64,000 bases of DNA, taken from the NCBI RefSeq assembly GCF_023195775.1, contig NZ_CP096205.1:1984001-2048000 (forward strand), given 5' to 3'. Below, piece after piece: positions 41,502 to 51,164 of this stretch. Positions within the stretch are counted from its first letter, which is position 1, and each line of letters opens with the position of its first letter. This DNA comes from Flavobacterium azooxidireducens. GTDB lineage: Bacteria > Bacteroidota > Bacteroidia > Flavobacteriales > Flavobacteriaceae. The notes below the pieces were generated by a model. The model saw only the letters and a program-made list of their open reading frames with translations, was not told the origin of the DNA and ran no database searches. The translations under genes were made by a program, and so were the position numbers.

Positions 41502-44117
41502 TTACCCAACAAAATAAATCTCTCGATATTTTAAAAATAATTTATGATCATAATTTAAGTCAATTAACTCTTTAAGGTAAGACTTTAATTTTTTTGATTT
41601 TCTAAAATAATTGTAATAATGAATTGTGTTGTACTTATCTAACCAGTTTGTATTGAAATCTTTATAATCAAAATTTTCCAAATCAAAAATCCAGTCATAA
41701 TACGTATCAATTTTTTTGAAATCATTAATAAAATTATCTTTAAAATCTTTGTTTGATTTCAAATACATATTGATTAAGTCGTCAATTAAATAATTTTTAA
41801 ATTGAAAATTTAAGTTTTGAATTGGATAGTAATTTTTACAACCATTAACAAAACTTATTAAATAGTTTTTCTCATCAATTTTTATAAAATCATATATAAC
41901 AGACAAATAAAAAATATTTGCACTATAATTAGCATCTAATCTTTCATATATAATATTTTTTATGACTTTTAATTGTTTTGAAGTGTATAGTTTTTTTAAA
42001 AAAAGTCCATAATTATTAGTGTCCAAAACATCACTAGTATTGTGGTTTATAATGTTTTTCAAATTAAAATTAATGACGAAATCTTTAAACTCCTTACTAT
42101 CAAATTTTACTTTTTTGACTTGCAAATAATCTGCCATTATGTAAGTAAGTTCTGAAGAGAAAATTTCCTTATTTGATAAACTAATAGCTAAAAACTTTTT
42201 TAAATCAATAATTTCAATATTTTTTCTTTGCCTTAAAAAGAACAAGTTGAAGTATTTATTGTTTATCAAATATTTGAGCTTATTATTTTTTAATATCGTT
42301 TCAAGTAGACCAAAAACTTTTTTTGTTATTACTTTTAATTCAATTTCATTAAAATTTATAACTCCACAGAAAAAAAGTAAATTTTTGAGATATTTTACAT
42401 GTTTTTCTACAAATATATTCTTTGTTTCAGTATCATAGCTTTCAAGACTTTTATCAAGTTTTTCTCCAAAATCATCAACATAATTATTAAAAATTGAAAA
42501 AAAATCATAACCATCAAATGAAGTTCGGTTGTAGTCAAATTTATTAATATTGTACCTATTATAAATTCTGTTTAATTGATCAGTTTCAGAAAATAATATT
42601 AAATGAGAAAGTAAATAATCATCAAAACTGTTTAAATCATAATTGTTTTTTATGTTTAACGTCGCAAAAATACCTTCGACAAATGCTTCAATTATTTCAT
42701 TATAGTCAAGGAAATGTTCATAGACTATAAAATTTTTGTGAAGGAAAGTTTGAATTTTATCAAATCTGTAGAGAAGCTCTTGATAATAATTGTTATTGCT
42801 ATAACCACCTTTTAGATAAGAATTATATGTATCGACTATTTTTTTGCTGACATTATAGATTTTAATTTTTGAATCTTTCAAAAAAGTATAATCACTAATA
42901 ACACTATATATTTCTTTGTTATAATCTTTTAAATTGACAGCCTCCTCTTTTACGTTTCGTGATTTTTTGACCAATTCAGAAGCTCCTAACTTTTTGTGAA
43001 AATAAAATTCTACTAACCTGCCTAAATTGTAGATGTTTTCATTGCAAAGAATCACTTTTATATCACTTTCTTGACTTTTTGCAATTTCTTTTGCTCTAAA
43101 AAAATATTCTAACGAGCTAAAGTAATCTCCTAATTTATAATTGTAATAACCTAAAAAAGATAGTTCATCAAAAGAATCAGAATGTTTTTCTTGTTTTATA
43201 CCAAGTGAAACTTTAAATGAGAACTGTTCTAATTCATCAATTTTGGTGTATATTTTATTTTGATTTATAAAGATTTCTTTTTTAAAACCTGTTTGACGAT
43301 TTTCAACATTTAGAATGTTATTTCTATTTAGTATTTCAATTATCGATGTTGTAATTTTTTCTTTTTTTTGGGAACTAAATTTATTTGTTATCGTATTATC
43401 TTGAATTGTAATTGAATCGAAAAATGGAATTAAATTTTGATTTGAGAAGAAAAGTGTGAAATTATGACAATAAGACATCTCCTCATTTGAATTAAATGGG
43501 TAATTATTTACAAATAAATAATCTGGAAGTACTTGAATATCTTTAAAAAGCAAACTTAGATATTCATATAATTGTTCATCTATTTCTTTTGTTTTATCGA
43601 TAGAATTTTCAAAACTGAAAAAATATTTTTTTGAAATGAATGGTTGGTTAATTTCGCTTAAATATGGGTAGTATTTTTTTATTATATTTTCGGATATTTG
43701 AGCTTGTAGTCTTTCCCAGCTCCAATATTCAACAATTAAGTTACTTGAATTACTTAGTCTTATACATTCATCTGTTAATTCAGTATCGTTTTTCCAGTTT
43801 GAGGCAAATATGAAAGTTTTATACTTTATATTGTGAGAAGCATTAAAGATTAAAAAAGCATCAAAATCATCGTTCAACGATTTTTTTAAATTTTGGACTA
43901 TCTTTTTTTGATTGCTTTCACCATCTCTTAATTTACATTGAATAACAATTTTTAATTCATTTGATATAATATCGATTCCTTTTTGACCTTGACCACTTCT
44001 ACCATATTTTTCAAATGATTTTGTGTTGTTTATGTCATTAAACAAATCAAGTACAAAATCCTCAAAAAGTTGATCGTTTTTAATTGATGGAAAATTATAT
44101 AAATTTAGATTTGTCAT
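41502..44117 (-). CDS. Large protein with N-terminal Mrr-like nuclease domain
   Basis: 871 residues. The N-terminal 150 residues look like a PD-(D/E)XK restriction endonuclease: FEDFVLDLFND, GRSGQGQKGIDII (Asp about 49) and VIQCKLRDGE (Q-C-K, about 58-60), the pattern of Mrr/Cap4-like enzymes. The rest (about 160-871) is helical, very rich in Y, N, F and K, with TPR-like stretches (LGYYNYKLGDYFSSLEYFFRAKEIA) and no named domain. So it is probably a toxin-like nuclease with a large sensor part. It is last in an operon of five minus-strand genes with gaps of 2, 32, 5 and 22 bp. AT content is higher than in the neighbouring restriction gene. Confidence 0.75.
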   Translation of the reverse strand: MTNLNLYNFPSIKNDQLFEDFVLDLFNDINNTKSFEKYGRSGQGQKGIDIISNELKIVIQCKLRDGESNQKKIVQNLKKSLNDDFDAFLIFNASHNIKYKTFIFASNWKNDTELTDECIRLSNSSNLIVEYWSWERLQAQISENIIKKYYPYLSEINQPFISKKYFFSFENSIDKTKEIDEQLYEYLSLLFKDIQVLPDYLFVNNYPFNSNEEMSYCHNFTLFFSNQNLIPFFDSITIQDNTITNKFSSQKKEKITTSIIEILNRNNILNVENRQTGFKKEIFINQNKIYTKIDELEQFSFKVSLGIKQEKHSDSFDELSFLGYYNYKLGDYFSSLEYFFRAKEIAKSQESDIKVILCNENIYNLGRLVEFYFHKKLGASELVKKSRNVKEEAVNLKDYNKEIYSVISDYTFLKDSKIKIYNVSKKIVDTYNSYLKGGYSNNNYYQELLYRFDKIQTFLHKNFIVYEHFLDYNEIIEAFVEGIFATLNIKNNYDLNSFDDYLLSHLILFSETDQLNRIYNRYNINKFDYNRTSFDGYDFFSIFNNYVDDFGEKLDKSLESYDTETKNIFVEKHVKYLKNLLFFCGVINFNEIELKVITKKVFGLLETILKNNKLKYLINNKYFNLFFLRQRKNIEIIDLKKFLAISLSNKEIFSSELTYIMADYLQVKKVKFDSKEFKDFVINFNLKNIINHNTSDVLDTNNYGLFLKKLYTSKQLKVIKNIIYERLDANYSANIFYLSVIYDFIKIDEKNYLISFVNGCKNYYPIQNLNFQFKNYLIDDLINMYLKSNKDFKDNFINDFKKIDTYYDWIFDLENFDYKDFNTNWLDKYNTIHYYNYFRKSKKLKSYLKELIDLNYDHKLFLKYREIYFVG

Positions 44118-44139
44118 TCAATATTTTTTACTTTAATAA

Positions 44140-44244
44140 TTATTTTTTTGGCTTTCCACTTGGCTTCAAAGAATTACTCGGTGTCAAATTAGGTCTTCCT
44201 AAAGTAACAGATTGACCAGTTTTTGGTTTTGGTTTATTGCTCAT
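44140..44244 (-). CDS. 34-residue basic P/K-rich peptide
   Basis: Small open frame between the membrane protein and the nuclease, starting 5 bp after the former's stop. Sequence starts MSNKPKPKTG and ends SLKPSGKPKK, rich in K, P, S and T. The preceding protein ends in a related tail (PSPKPIIKPKTKN). It fits neatly in the operon with 22 bp to the next gene. It may be a real micropeptide, a displaced tail or chance. Confidence 0.45.
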   Translation of the reverse strand: MSNKPKPKTGQSVTLGRPNLTPSNSLKPSGKPKK

Positions 44245-44249
44245 AATAA

Positions 44250-44807
44250 TTAGTTTTTGGTTTTAGGTTTGATAATTGGTTTTGGACTAGGGTTCACTCT
44301 ACCAGTATTTGGATCAGGCAATGAAGTGGAGTCTTTTGGTTGCGGTGTTTGATCACTGTTCATATTTAATAAATTTATAGATGTAAAAGTTAAAATTAAT
44401 ACTGCTCCTATTATTAAGAACCAAATAGAAGCCTTGTTTAATAAGTTAATAGGTTTATTTCTTTTCTCAATATTTTTAAAAATTTCGTCATATTTTTTTT
44501 CATCAATTTCTTTTATAATTGTGGCAGAATCTCTCATTGATTTGAAATGAGAATATAAATTAGATAGCAATGTCATTACTAATAAAAACAGACCGATGAT
44601 ATATAAACCTAAATAAGATATTTTTGTTACAGATACGATTTTTTCAAGAAATGTAAGTGAAATAATTATTCCTCCAGAAGCCAAAAGATTTATATATTTT
44701 TCAAAATCATCCTGACTTTTATTCATATTCACAATTACAGAATCTCTGTAGTTTTCCCATCCATTTTCAAATTCAAAATCTTTACTTTTTTTTGTCATTT
44801 TTATCAT
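44250..44807 (-). CDS. Small membrane protein in the defence-like operon
   Basis: 185 residues with three hydrophobic segments (about 43-60 LLASGGIIISLTFL, 66-86 YLGLYIIGLFLLVMTLLSNL, 128-147 IWFLIIGAVLILTFTSI) and a Pro/Lys-rich soluble tail. The start could also be the Met at residue 4. Small membrane proteins next to nucleases or SIR2-like proteins in defence operons often act as pore-forming effectors or anchors; that is only an analogy here. No named family. Confidence 0.7.
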   Translation of the reverse strand: MIKMTKKSKDFEFENGWENYRDSVIVNMNKSQDDFEKYINLLASGGIIISLTFLEKIVSVTKISYLGLYIIGLFLLVMTLLSNLYSHFKSMRDSATIIKEIDEKKYDEIFKNIEKRNKPINLLNKASIWFLIIGAVLILTFTSINLLNMNSDQTPQPKDSTSLPDPNTGRVNPSPKPIIKPKTKN

Positions 44808-44839
44808 TAAAATTAAATAACCAAATACTACTTGAATAA

Positions 44840-46024
44840 TTACTTATCCATTTGAGGTATCAAACAATCACCACCTTTGTCAACAATTTTCTTTCTCATC
44901 ATTTGATTACTTTTGAAATGTCTGGAAATTTCCATTGTTTTAGTAGTAAAATCTTCCTCATTGTAATAGTATATTTTTATAGATTTACAGTTATCGTGTT
45001 CAAAAATTTCATTAAGCATTACCCTATCTGATAAACCACAGGAATGACCATAAATACAAACTTGATAAAAACCGGAGTTTAAGAATGTTTGCAGTTTTCT
45101 TTGATTAGGTGTTTTAAAATAATGAAATGATTTGATGTGTTTAAAATATCTATTATCATTTAGCTCTTCAATCTCTTTATATATTGTGTCCATTTCATCA
45201 CCAAAACCAAAAATTATTTCTTCATTTTGTATATTACCATGAATGAAATTTTGATAAAATTTATAATCTCCAAAATGATTTAAAATTTCAGACAATGAGT
45301 TTGTATAATTGAAATTTAAAAAATAGTTTTCTCCTATTGAAACTTTTTCTTTTAAGGGATTAATTTCTAAAAAATCAGAGGTTTTTAAGGCTGCATTAAA
45401 ATGTTTGTAGTAAAGTGATGATTCACTTTTACTAATTTTTATCTCTAAACTAGTCAAATATTCCTTTAAGTATTTAGTTATTATTGATAACTCATTATTA
45501 ATATTATCTATAATATCTTTGTATTCTTTATTTGAATTTTTATTTCTGATAATGAGTTTTAGTAATTCAAAATAAATGTTTTCAATGTCTACCCAATTTT
45601 CTTTAGAATTTTCTAAAAGTTTATCCATTAAGAGAGAAGACTTGTAAGTTTTTATAGATACACCATACTGATTAATTAATATATTAAAATCAGTAAAATT
45701 TTTTATTCTTTCGATTTCTATTATTGGGATGTAAGATCTTCTTTCATCGATCAATACATCAAATAATTCATTTCTTGCAAAGCCATTTAATTTTAATTGT
45801 AAGTGTTCACTATAAAAACTATCATATCTTCCTTTGTAATCAGGAAATGGTGCATAACATGCCCCAGATTTAATTGCAGTAACAACTTCTTTTTTAAACA
45901 ACCACAACAAAAAATCAGTATATTTTGTTTTTAATCCTAAAGATAAATCAAACCCATTACCTATTAAAAACAACCTATTGATTTTTACTCCTCGTGTTGC
46001 AATCTTCACTCGAACTGTTTCCAT
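44840..46024 (-). CDS. AbiH-family abortive-infection protein
   Basis: 394 residues. N-terminal RLFLIGNGFDLSLGLKTKYTDFLLWL (about 17-42) is the AbiH signature; later FLNFNYTNSLSEIL (about 237), NFIHGNI (about 260) and VCIYGHSCGLSDRVMLNEIF (about 325). Lactococcal AbiH gives phage resistance by an unknown mechanism. The gene starts 2 bp after the restriction enzyme's stop, so it is part of that operon. The order of motifs resembles SIR2-like NADases (see findings). Confidence 0.9.
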   Translation of the reverse strand: METVRVKIATRGVKINRLFLIGNGFDLSLGLKTKYTDFLLWLFKKEVVTAIKSGACYAPFPDYKGRYDSFYSEHLQLKLNGFARNELFDVLIDERRSYIPIIEIERIKNFTDFNILINQYGVSIKTYKSSLLMDKLLENSKENWVDIENIYFELLKLIIRNKNSNKEYKDIIDNINNELSIITKYLKEYLTSLEIKISKSESSLYYKHFNAALKTSDFLEINPLKEKVSIGENYFLNFNYTNSLSEILNHFGDYKFYQNFIHGNIQNEEIIFGFGDEMDTIYKEIEELNDNRYFKHIKSFHYFKTPNQRKLQTFLNSGFYQVCIYGHSCGLSDRVMLNEIFEHDNCKSIKIYYYNEEDFTTKTMEISRHFKSNQMMRKKIVDKGGDCLIPQMDK

Positions 46025-46026
46025 AA

Positions 46027-49011
46027 TTAACTATTCTCCACAATTTTAATTTCTTCTTCACTCAATCCATACAACTCATAAACCATCCGATCAATTTCTT
46101 TGTCGGTGGCATCGATTTCATTTTTGATTGCAACCGCTTTTTGTTGCTCTTGCAAAAAGTAATCTTCCCATTCAGATTCTTCGGAAAGAGAAAGTTTTAT
46201 TTTCTTTTTACCTAACTCTTTTACAAAGTCTGCAAACGTTAATTCATACCAGCTTTCTAGTTTTTTGTTGATTTCTATTCCTTCAAATTTTCGTTGGAAT
46301 GTCCTTTGGAACTTAGTTGATTGCTCAATTAATTGCTTAAAAAGATAAATCATTTTACAAGATAAATCTTCAATAATATTATTACTTTGATTTTCAAAAG
46401 CAATTGGTAATTCTAGCAACTGACTCTTTTTTATTTTTGGAAAAACTATTTTATTATCAGATGTTGTTTTTGAAAAGTAATAAAACATAAGTTTTGAGTT
46501 TAGAATTGCTAATAAATATTTTAAACTCTTCTTAGTATTATTCTTTAAAATTAAATATGTGGTTTGGTCTGTGAAATAATTAAAATCATCATAACATGTC
46601 ACAATTCTCTTCCCTAAAATTTGTCTTACAACTAATTTTTCAGCAATAAAAATAGATTTATCCCGAAATGCTTGATTTGTATATAGTTTTTCATTCTCCA
46701 GTTTATAATCTACATAAACATTATCAAAAGTTAAAAAATAAGAATTAATATTTTTTCCAAGTATAAAAGGCATGTGAAAATCATCATGTTTGCTATTAAA
46801 TAAAAGCTCTTTTCTAACTTTCATTCCATTTTTTACTTCATAAAATTCATTTAGCTTTTTTATTAAATTTAATTTTTCAATTATTGAAATAGAATCCACA
46901 CTTAATTTTTCATTTATCAAATATTCTTGTTCCACAAATACTTTTTGCTCAATGAGTTTTTCTGTAAAGAATTGACTCTTACTAATATTTAAAAATTCTA
47001 TTAAATTTTTTATTTCAAAAGTATTTTCAATTACAAATACTGCTGTTTTTACACTTGCATCATCGAAAATATTTTCATCAGTGTTTGCAATTAATAAGAT
47101 AGAATAATTATCAAGTAAAAACTTCCTGAGAGGTTTATCATAATCATTAATTAGAAATACAGAAGGTGTAATAAATGACAAAAGCCCTTTACTAGATAAT
47201 AGCTTGCATGATTTTTCAATAAATAATTTATATAAATCTAATTGGTAAGTAGAAGTTTCAAAATTTCTTGTAAAATAATTTTTTTCATTCTCTAAAAATA
47301 GACCTCTACTTCTTACATAAGGCGGATTTCCAATAATCACATCAAAACCACCTTTTGCAAACACTTGCGGAAACGCATCTTTCCAATTAAAAGCTTTATC
47401 TCCGGCTACTTCGGGATCATCAATTAAAGAGTTACCACATTTTATATTTCCGCTTAGGTCATTAAGTTTTCGGTTGGGCTGAGCAGTTCGCAACCATAAC
47501 GAGAGTTTTGCAATCTCTACACTTTCCTCGTTTAAGTCCACACCAAACAAGTTGTTTTCTAAAATGCTTTTTTCAACATCACTCAAAATCATGGCATCAC
47601 CAAATAATTTTGCTTGCAACTCGTCAATGTAAGCATGTTCATTAATTAAAAAGTCTAAGGCTTGGTTTAAAAACGCTCCACTACCACAAGCGGGATCACA
47701 AATAGTAATTTGCAACAACCAGTTGCGGTAGGTTTGCAACCGCTCATTTAACTGCTGTACTGTTTTCTTTTGTCGCTTTTTGTCGGTTGTATAGTCTTCA
47801 TCCAAAAGTTGCAACTCATTTTTCTTTTCATTGCAAAGTTTGCCAACAGTATTTTCTACAATGTATTTCGTAATATATTTTGGCGTATAAAAAACACCAT
47901 CTTTTTTGCGTTTGGTTTTTGATTTATCAATTTCTTGACCTTCCAATTGGGCTTTCATTTCATCCAATTCATTCAAAGAATTTTCAAAAATGTGACCTAA
48001 AATATTTACGTCAACTTCGCTTGCAAAATCATAATCAGAAAGTTTCAGAGCATGTTTATACAATAGATCATTATCAATCGTGATATGGTCTAAAATTTCA
48101 TCGGGTTTAAAAAGTCCACCGTTGTAGGCATACACATCATAGCGTTTGCCTTTATAACCTGTGTTTAAGTATTCAAAATATTTTTTAAAGCGATCATACA
48201 ACGGAATGTCCACATCTCTATCTTGCAAATCTCTCCAATCACTCAAAACCAAACGAACAGAGTTAGGAGGGAGGAGGTGACGATCTTCCGCAAAAAACAA
48301 AAACAAAAAGCGATCCAATAACTTTTGAGATTTTTTGAATAAATCGATAGGTTCAAATTGCGTATTGTTTGCAACCAAATTATGAAACAGTTCTCGTTTG
48401 AATAAAGAATAATCTTTATACAAACTCTTTGTAATCTGGTCTTCTTGGCTCAAAGATTCCTCTTTAATCCGCTTTGCAAGATGGTTTGCAAGATTGTTGC
48501 AACCTAAAATAAGGTATAAAACATCAAACTCGCTCTTTTTAAGTTTGAATAAATTAAACTCAATGTACTCAATGGCATTATCAATATAAAATCGAATTTT
48601 CTCAAAGTTGGAGGTGATAATATAGTTGCAATCCGGTTGATTGTTTTTATAACCAAATGCTTGACTTTCAATTTTACCTAAATCGGTAGTTTCCGTTCCT
48701 TTCAATTCGATTACTGCAATCACTTTTTCATTAATCACAATTGCACCATCGGCTTTTTTGCTGTCTTTTACGTTTTTGTATTCGGTTGTTAGATTAAAAT
48801 TCGGTTGAGGGTTTTTGGTGTAACCTAAGATTGCAACAAATAAATCAAGTAAAAATTCTCCTTGATATTGTTCCTCTTTACTGTTTCTGATATTGTCCTG
48901 AATAGTCGCATTGTGAAAATGATTCTGAAATTGAATCCACTTTTCTTGCAAGAGGTTTTTATCTTGTGTTTTTAAGTATTTAGAAATAACAGTCGTTTGG
49001 AATAATGACAT
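46027..49011 (-). CDS. Type IIG restriction-modification enzyme (Eco57I-like)
   Basis: 994 residues. N-terminal nuclease region with KKADGAIVIN ... VIAVIELKG (D..ExK, about 86-104), a helical connector, then the N6-adenine methylase: SAM site CDPACGSGAFLNQAL (about 440) and the catalytic NPPY (about 560), preceded by GVDLNEESVEIAKLSLWL. The C-terminal third is the target-recognition region with TaqI/Eco57I-like stretches (FPKIKKSQLLELPIAF). So one chain both cuts and methylates. It leads the operon; the promoter must lie in 49012-49160. Confidence 0.9.
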   Translation of the reverse strand: MSLFQTTVISKYLKTQDKNLLQEKWIQFQNHFHNATIQDNIRNSKEEQYQGEFLLDLFVAILGYTKNPQPNFNLTTEYKNVKDSKKADGAIVINEKVIAVIELKGTETTDLGKIESQAFGYKNNQPDCNYIITSNFEKIRFYIDNAIEYIEFNLFKLKKSEFDVLYLILGCNNLANHLAKRIKEESLSQEDQITKSLYKDYSLFKRELFHNLVANNTQFEPIDLFKKSQKLLDRFLFLFFAEDRHLLPPNSVRLVLSDWRDLQDRDVDIPLYDRFKKYFEYLNTGYKGKRYDVYAYNGGLFKPDEILDHITIDNDLLYKHALKLSDYDFASEVDVNILGHIFENSLNELDEMKAQLEGQEIDKSKTKRKKDGVFYTPKYITKYIVENTVGKLCNEKKNELQLLDEDYTTDKKRQKKTVQQLNERLQTYRNWLLQITICDPACGSGAFLNQALDFLINEHAYIDELQAKLFGDAMILSDVEKSILENNLFGVDLNEESVEIAKLSLWLRTAQPNRKLNDLSGNIKCGNSLIDDPEVAGDKAFNWKDAFPQVFAKGGFDVIIGNPPYVRSRGLFLENEKNYFTRNFETSTYQLDLYKLFIEKSCKLLSSKGLLSFITPSVFLINDYDKPLRKFLLDNYSILLIANTDENIFDDASVKTAVFVIENTFEIKNLIEFLNISKSQFFTEKLIEQKVFVEQEYLINEKLSVDSISIIEKLNLIKKLNEFYEVKNGMKVRKELLFNSKHDDFHMPFILGKNINSYFLTFDNVYVDYKLENEKLYTNQAFRDKSIFIAEKLVVRQILGKRIVTCYDDFNYFTDQTTYLILKNNTKKSLKYLLAILNSKLMFYYFSKTTSDNKIVFPKIKKSQLLELPIAFENQSNNIIEDLSCKMIYLFKQLIEQSTKFQRTFQRKFEGIEINKKLESWYELTFADFVKELGKKKIKLSLSEESEWEDYFLQEQQKAVAIKNEIDATDKEIDRMVYELYGLSEEEIKIVENS

Positions 49012-49160
49012 TGAAAAGCATAATTGATTAGATTTTATAAATTTAGTAAGAAATTGTGATATGAATTTAATAAAGTTTGAAACTGTTATTAACAGTTGTC
49101 GGATGATATAATTTGCAAGGCAAAAGTTCGATGAAAAGTTATTTTATTTAAAATATACAA

Positions 49161-49317
49161 AGCCGAAAAAAGCCGTTCAAGAGCCGTCGAAAAGCCGTAG
49201 CAGAGCCGTAGCGGAGCCGTATCAGAGCCGTAGCGGAGCCGTTCAAAAGCCGTAGCGGAGCCGTAGCAGAGCCGTTCAAAAGCCGTAGCAAAGCCGTATA
49301 AAAGCCGTAAAACGGCT
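49161..49317. repeat. 11-bp tandem repeat array, iteron-like
   Basis: From 49171 there are 13 starts of AGCCG exactly 11 bp apart, preceded by one degenerate 10-bp unit. Commonest units are AGCCGTAGCGG, AGCCGTAGCAG and AGCCGTTCAAA. The array ends with the palindrome AGCCGTAAAACGGCT (49303-49317). It lies in a 598-bp gap between the restriction operon and the primase gene, and is GC-rich against an AT-rich background. Apart from the array and the presumed operon promoter, I see nothing in this gap. Confidence 0.85.
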
Positions 49318-49609
49318 GTAAAAAGCGGGAAATTACCGGTATTTGGTATGTTTTCGCCTATATTCCGCTTGAAAACTTTTTATAACCCGTAGTAATCAAG
49401 TTGTACTAGAAAAAATTTTAAAACGAAAATTAAAATTTAGTGTTTCTTTTTTAATAATAATAGAAACAAAAAAGCGAATCAGTGTTTTTGTGTTGAAGTG
49501 TTGAAAATTTTGCAGAGGTCTTTTCAGTCGGGTAATTTTGATTCAACAACACTTTTTTAATTTTCAACAAAATGTTGACATAATGCAAAGTGTTGTTGAA
49601 TGTAGATTA

Positions 49610-50839
49610 CTATTTTTCATTGGTAGTTTCAATTGAATTCAACAGTTCAACAGTGGATTGGAAGTTTTCTTTTTTAAAGGTATAATATCGACCTTTTTCC
49701 TGAGTAAAATTAAGACCAATTTTTTCATTCGGATTTAAAATTTCAGATCGAAAGTATTTATAACTGCTATTAATCGGTTTTAATTTGTATTTTTCTTTCA
49801 GTAGTTTGACGATGTAGTTGTTTTGCGTAAAAACATTGTTTTTTTTAAGCAGATCTACAAGATTTTTTGCGGTATAGCATAACTCGTCTTGACCCGAATT
49901 TGCAAATTCGTCGATCAATAGTTCCTCCAGTTCTTTTTCTATGTAAGTACGATTTCCGTTGATTAATTTTCCGAGAGCTGCTGTGTAAAGTTGGTCAGGA
50001 CTAAACCACATTCGAGAAGTTGGAATTGTACTAATATTTCTAGTATTAAGAAAATTTGCAAAATGAGGGATTTCAGCATTCATTTTTTGCAATAAGTTAA
50101 TATCGTCGTTGTTTTCTAGTGGATTAATTTTTCTAATCCAATACCTAATCTCCTCGTTATCAATTTTTATAAAGCTATCCTCATTATTGGAACATAAGAT
50201 GAATTTACCAAAAAAACTTTGCTCAAATTTATCTCTACCTTTTGGTTCAATTTTATTGGATTGAGCAGTCGATAAATTTTTGATTCGTTCACTATCCTCT
50301 TTTTTGTCTAGTAGCACTTCGTCAACTCCAATAATTAGCTTACCTGACCAATCAGCGTTAAATCTGCTTCTAAAATCGTCATTTGTGTTGATCGTCATAT
50401 TAGACTCAAAAACCAATTTCAATAGATTAATAAAGGTTGTTTTTCCGGTGTTTCGTTCCGTACTAACCAAACAGAGAATGGGTAAGATTTGAGTTGGTTT
50501 CTGCCAAAGTAAGGTCAGGTAATCTAAACCTAATTCAAATTGTTCCCCAAAAATGTGATTGAGAAAATGAATAATGTTATGGTAATTATTACCTTCTTTT
50601 AATTCATAACTCAAGGGTTGATATTGATTATAACAATTATTGACAACCTGTTCAAATTGATTGTGCGACGGAACAATACAAAACGATTCATATTTACTCA
50701 CTTTTGCAATGGAATCTTTGCCAAAATCGTCAATAAGAGTTTGCCGATTCCATTTTTGCAAAATCGTTTTACCGTCAGGAGTTTCTGTTTTTTTGTAGAA
50801 CTCGGTACCTACTCGCATGTATTTATTTAGCTCTTTCAT
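49610..50839 (-). CDS. Primase/helicase-like P-loop ATPase (DUF5906 type)
   Basis: About 409 residues. Walker A in STERNTGKTTFINLLK (about 130), Walker B-like KLIIGVDEVLLD and arginine/sensor region FEQSFFGKFILCSNNEDSFIKI; followed by IRYWIRKINP. This matches helicase parts of satellite and plasmid replication proteins. I use ATG at 50839 because it overlaps the upstream stop as ATGA; an in-frame start 27 bases earlier lies inside that upstream gene. With the iteron-like array next to it, it could initiate replication of the excised island. Confidence 0.78.
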   Translation of the reverse strand: MKELNKYMRVGTEFYKKTETPDGKTILQKWNRQTLIDDFGKDSIAKVSKYESFCIVPSHNQFEQVVNNCYNQYQPLSYELKEGNNYHNIIHFLNHIFGEQFELGLDYLTLLWQKPTQILPILCLVSTERNTGKTTFINLLKLVFESNMTINTNDDFRSRFNADWSGKLIIGVDEVLLDKKEDSERIKNLSTAQSNKIEPKGRDKFEQSFFGKFILCSNNEDSFIKIDNEEIRYWIRKINPLENNDDINLLQKMNAEIPHFANFLNTRNISTIPTSRMWFSPDQLYTAALGKLINGNRTYIEKELEELLIDEFANSGQDELCYTAKNLVDLLKKNNVFTQNNYIVKLLKEKYKLKPINSSYKYFRSEILNPNEKIGLNFTQEKGRYYTFKKENFQSTVELLNSIETTNEK

Positions 50840-51159
50840 ACAGGAAGTTTTAGGTATGCAGGACATCCGCTGTAATTTCTTTTTACGTTTGTAAAGTGCA
50901 ATATAACATCACTTAAATAAGGATCACTTTTATAGAGTTCATTTACCTTGCTTACAATTTCTATTGCCAGTTTCAAATTTGAAGTTTCAATTAGTCGCTT
51001 TAAAATGCTTAAATCAGAAATTGTAGAATTAGCAAACAAGTTAATCTCTTTATTTCTAGTGTTATTAAGTTGCAATGATTCTAATTTTGAGATAATTTTA
51101 TCTAAATAAAAAAGAACATTATCTATTCTTTGTTGCTGTTTAGAATGTACTGTACTCAT
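50836..51159 (-). CDS. Hypothetical protein of the replication module
   Basis: 107 residues, mostly helical (QQRIDNVLFYLDKIISKLESLQ, ISDLSILKRLIETSNLKLAIEIVSKVNELY). No named domain. It overlaps the primase start by 4 bp and starts 5 bp after the HTH gene, so it is translated with both. Confidence 0.7.
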   Translation of the reverse strand: MSTVHSKQQQRIDNVLFYLDKIISKLESLQLNNTRNKEINLFANSTISDLSILKRLIETSNLKLAIEIVSKVNELYKSDPYLSDVILHFTNVKRNYSGCPAYLKLPV

Positions 51160-51164
51160 AATTT

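Noticed and set aside
49161..49317. Possible CRISPR array
   Set aside because: Units are 11 bp and contiguous with no spacers, and there are no cas genes in the window. It is a tandem or iteron-like array.
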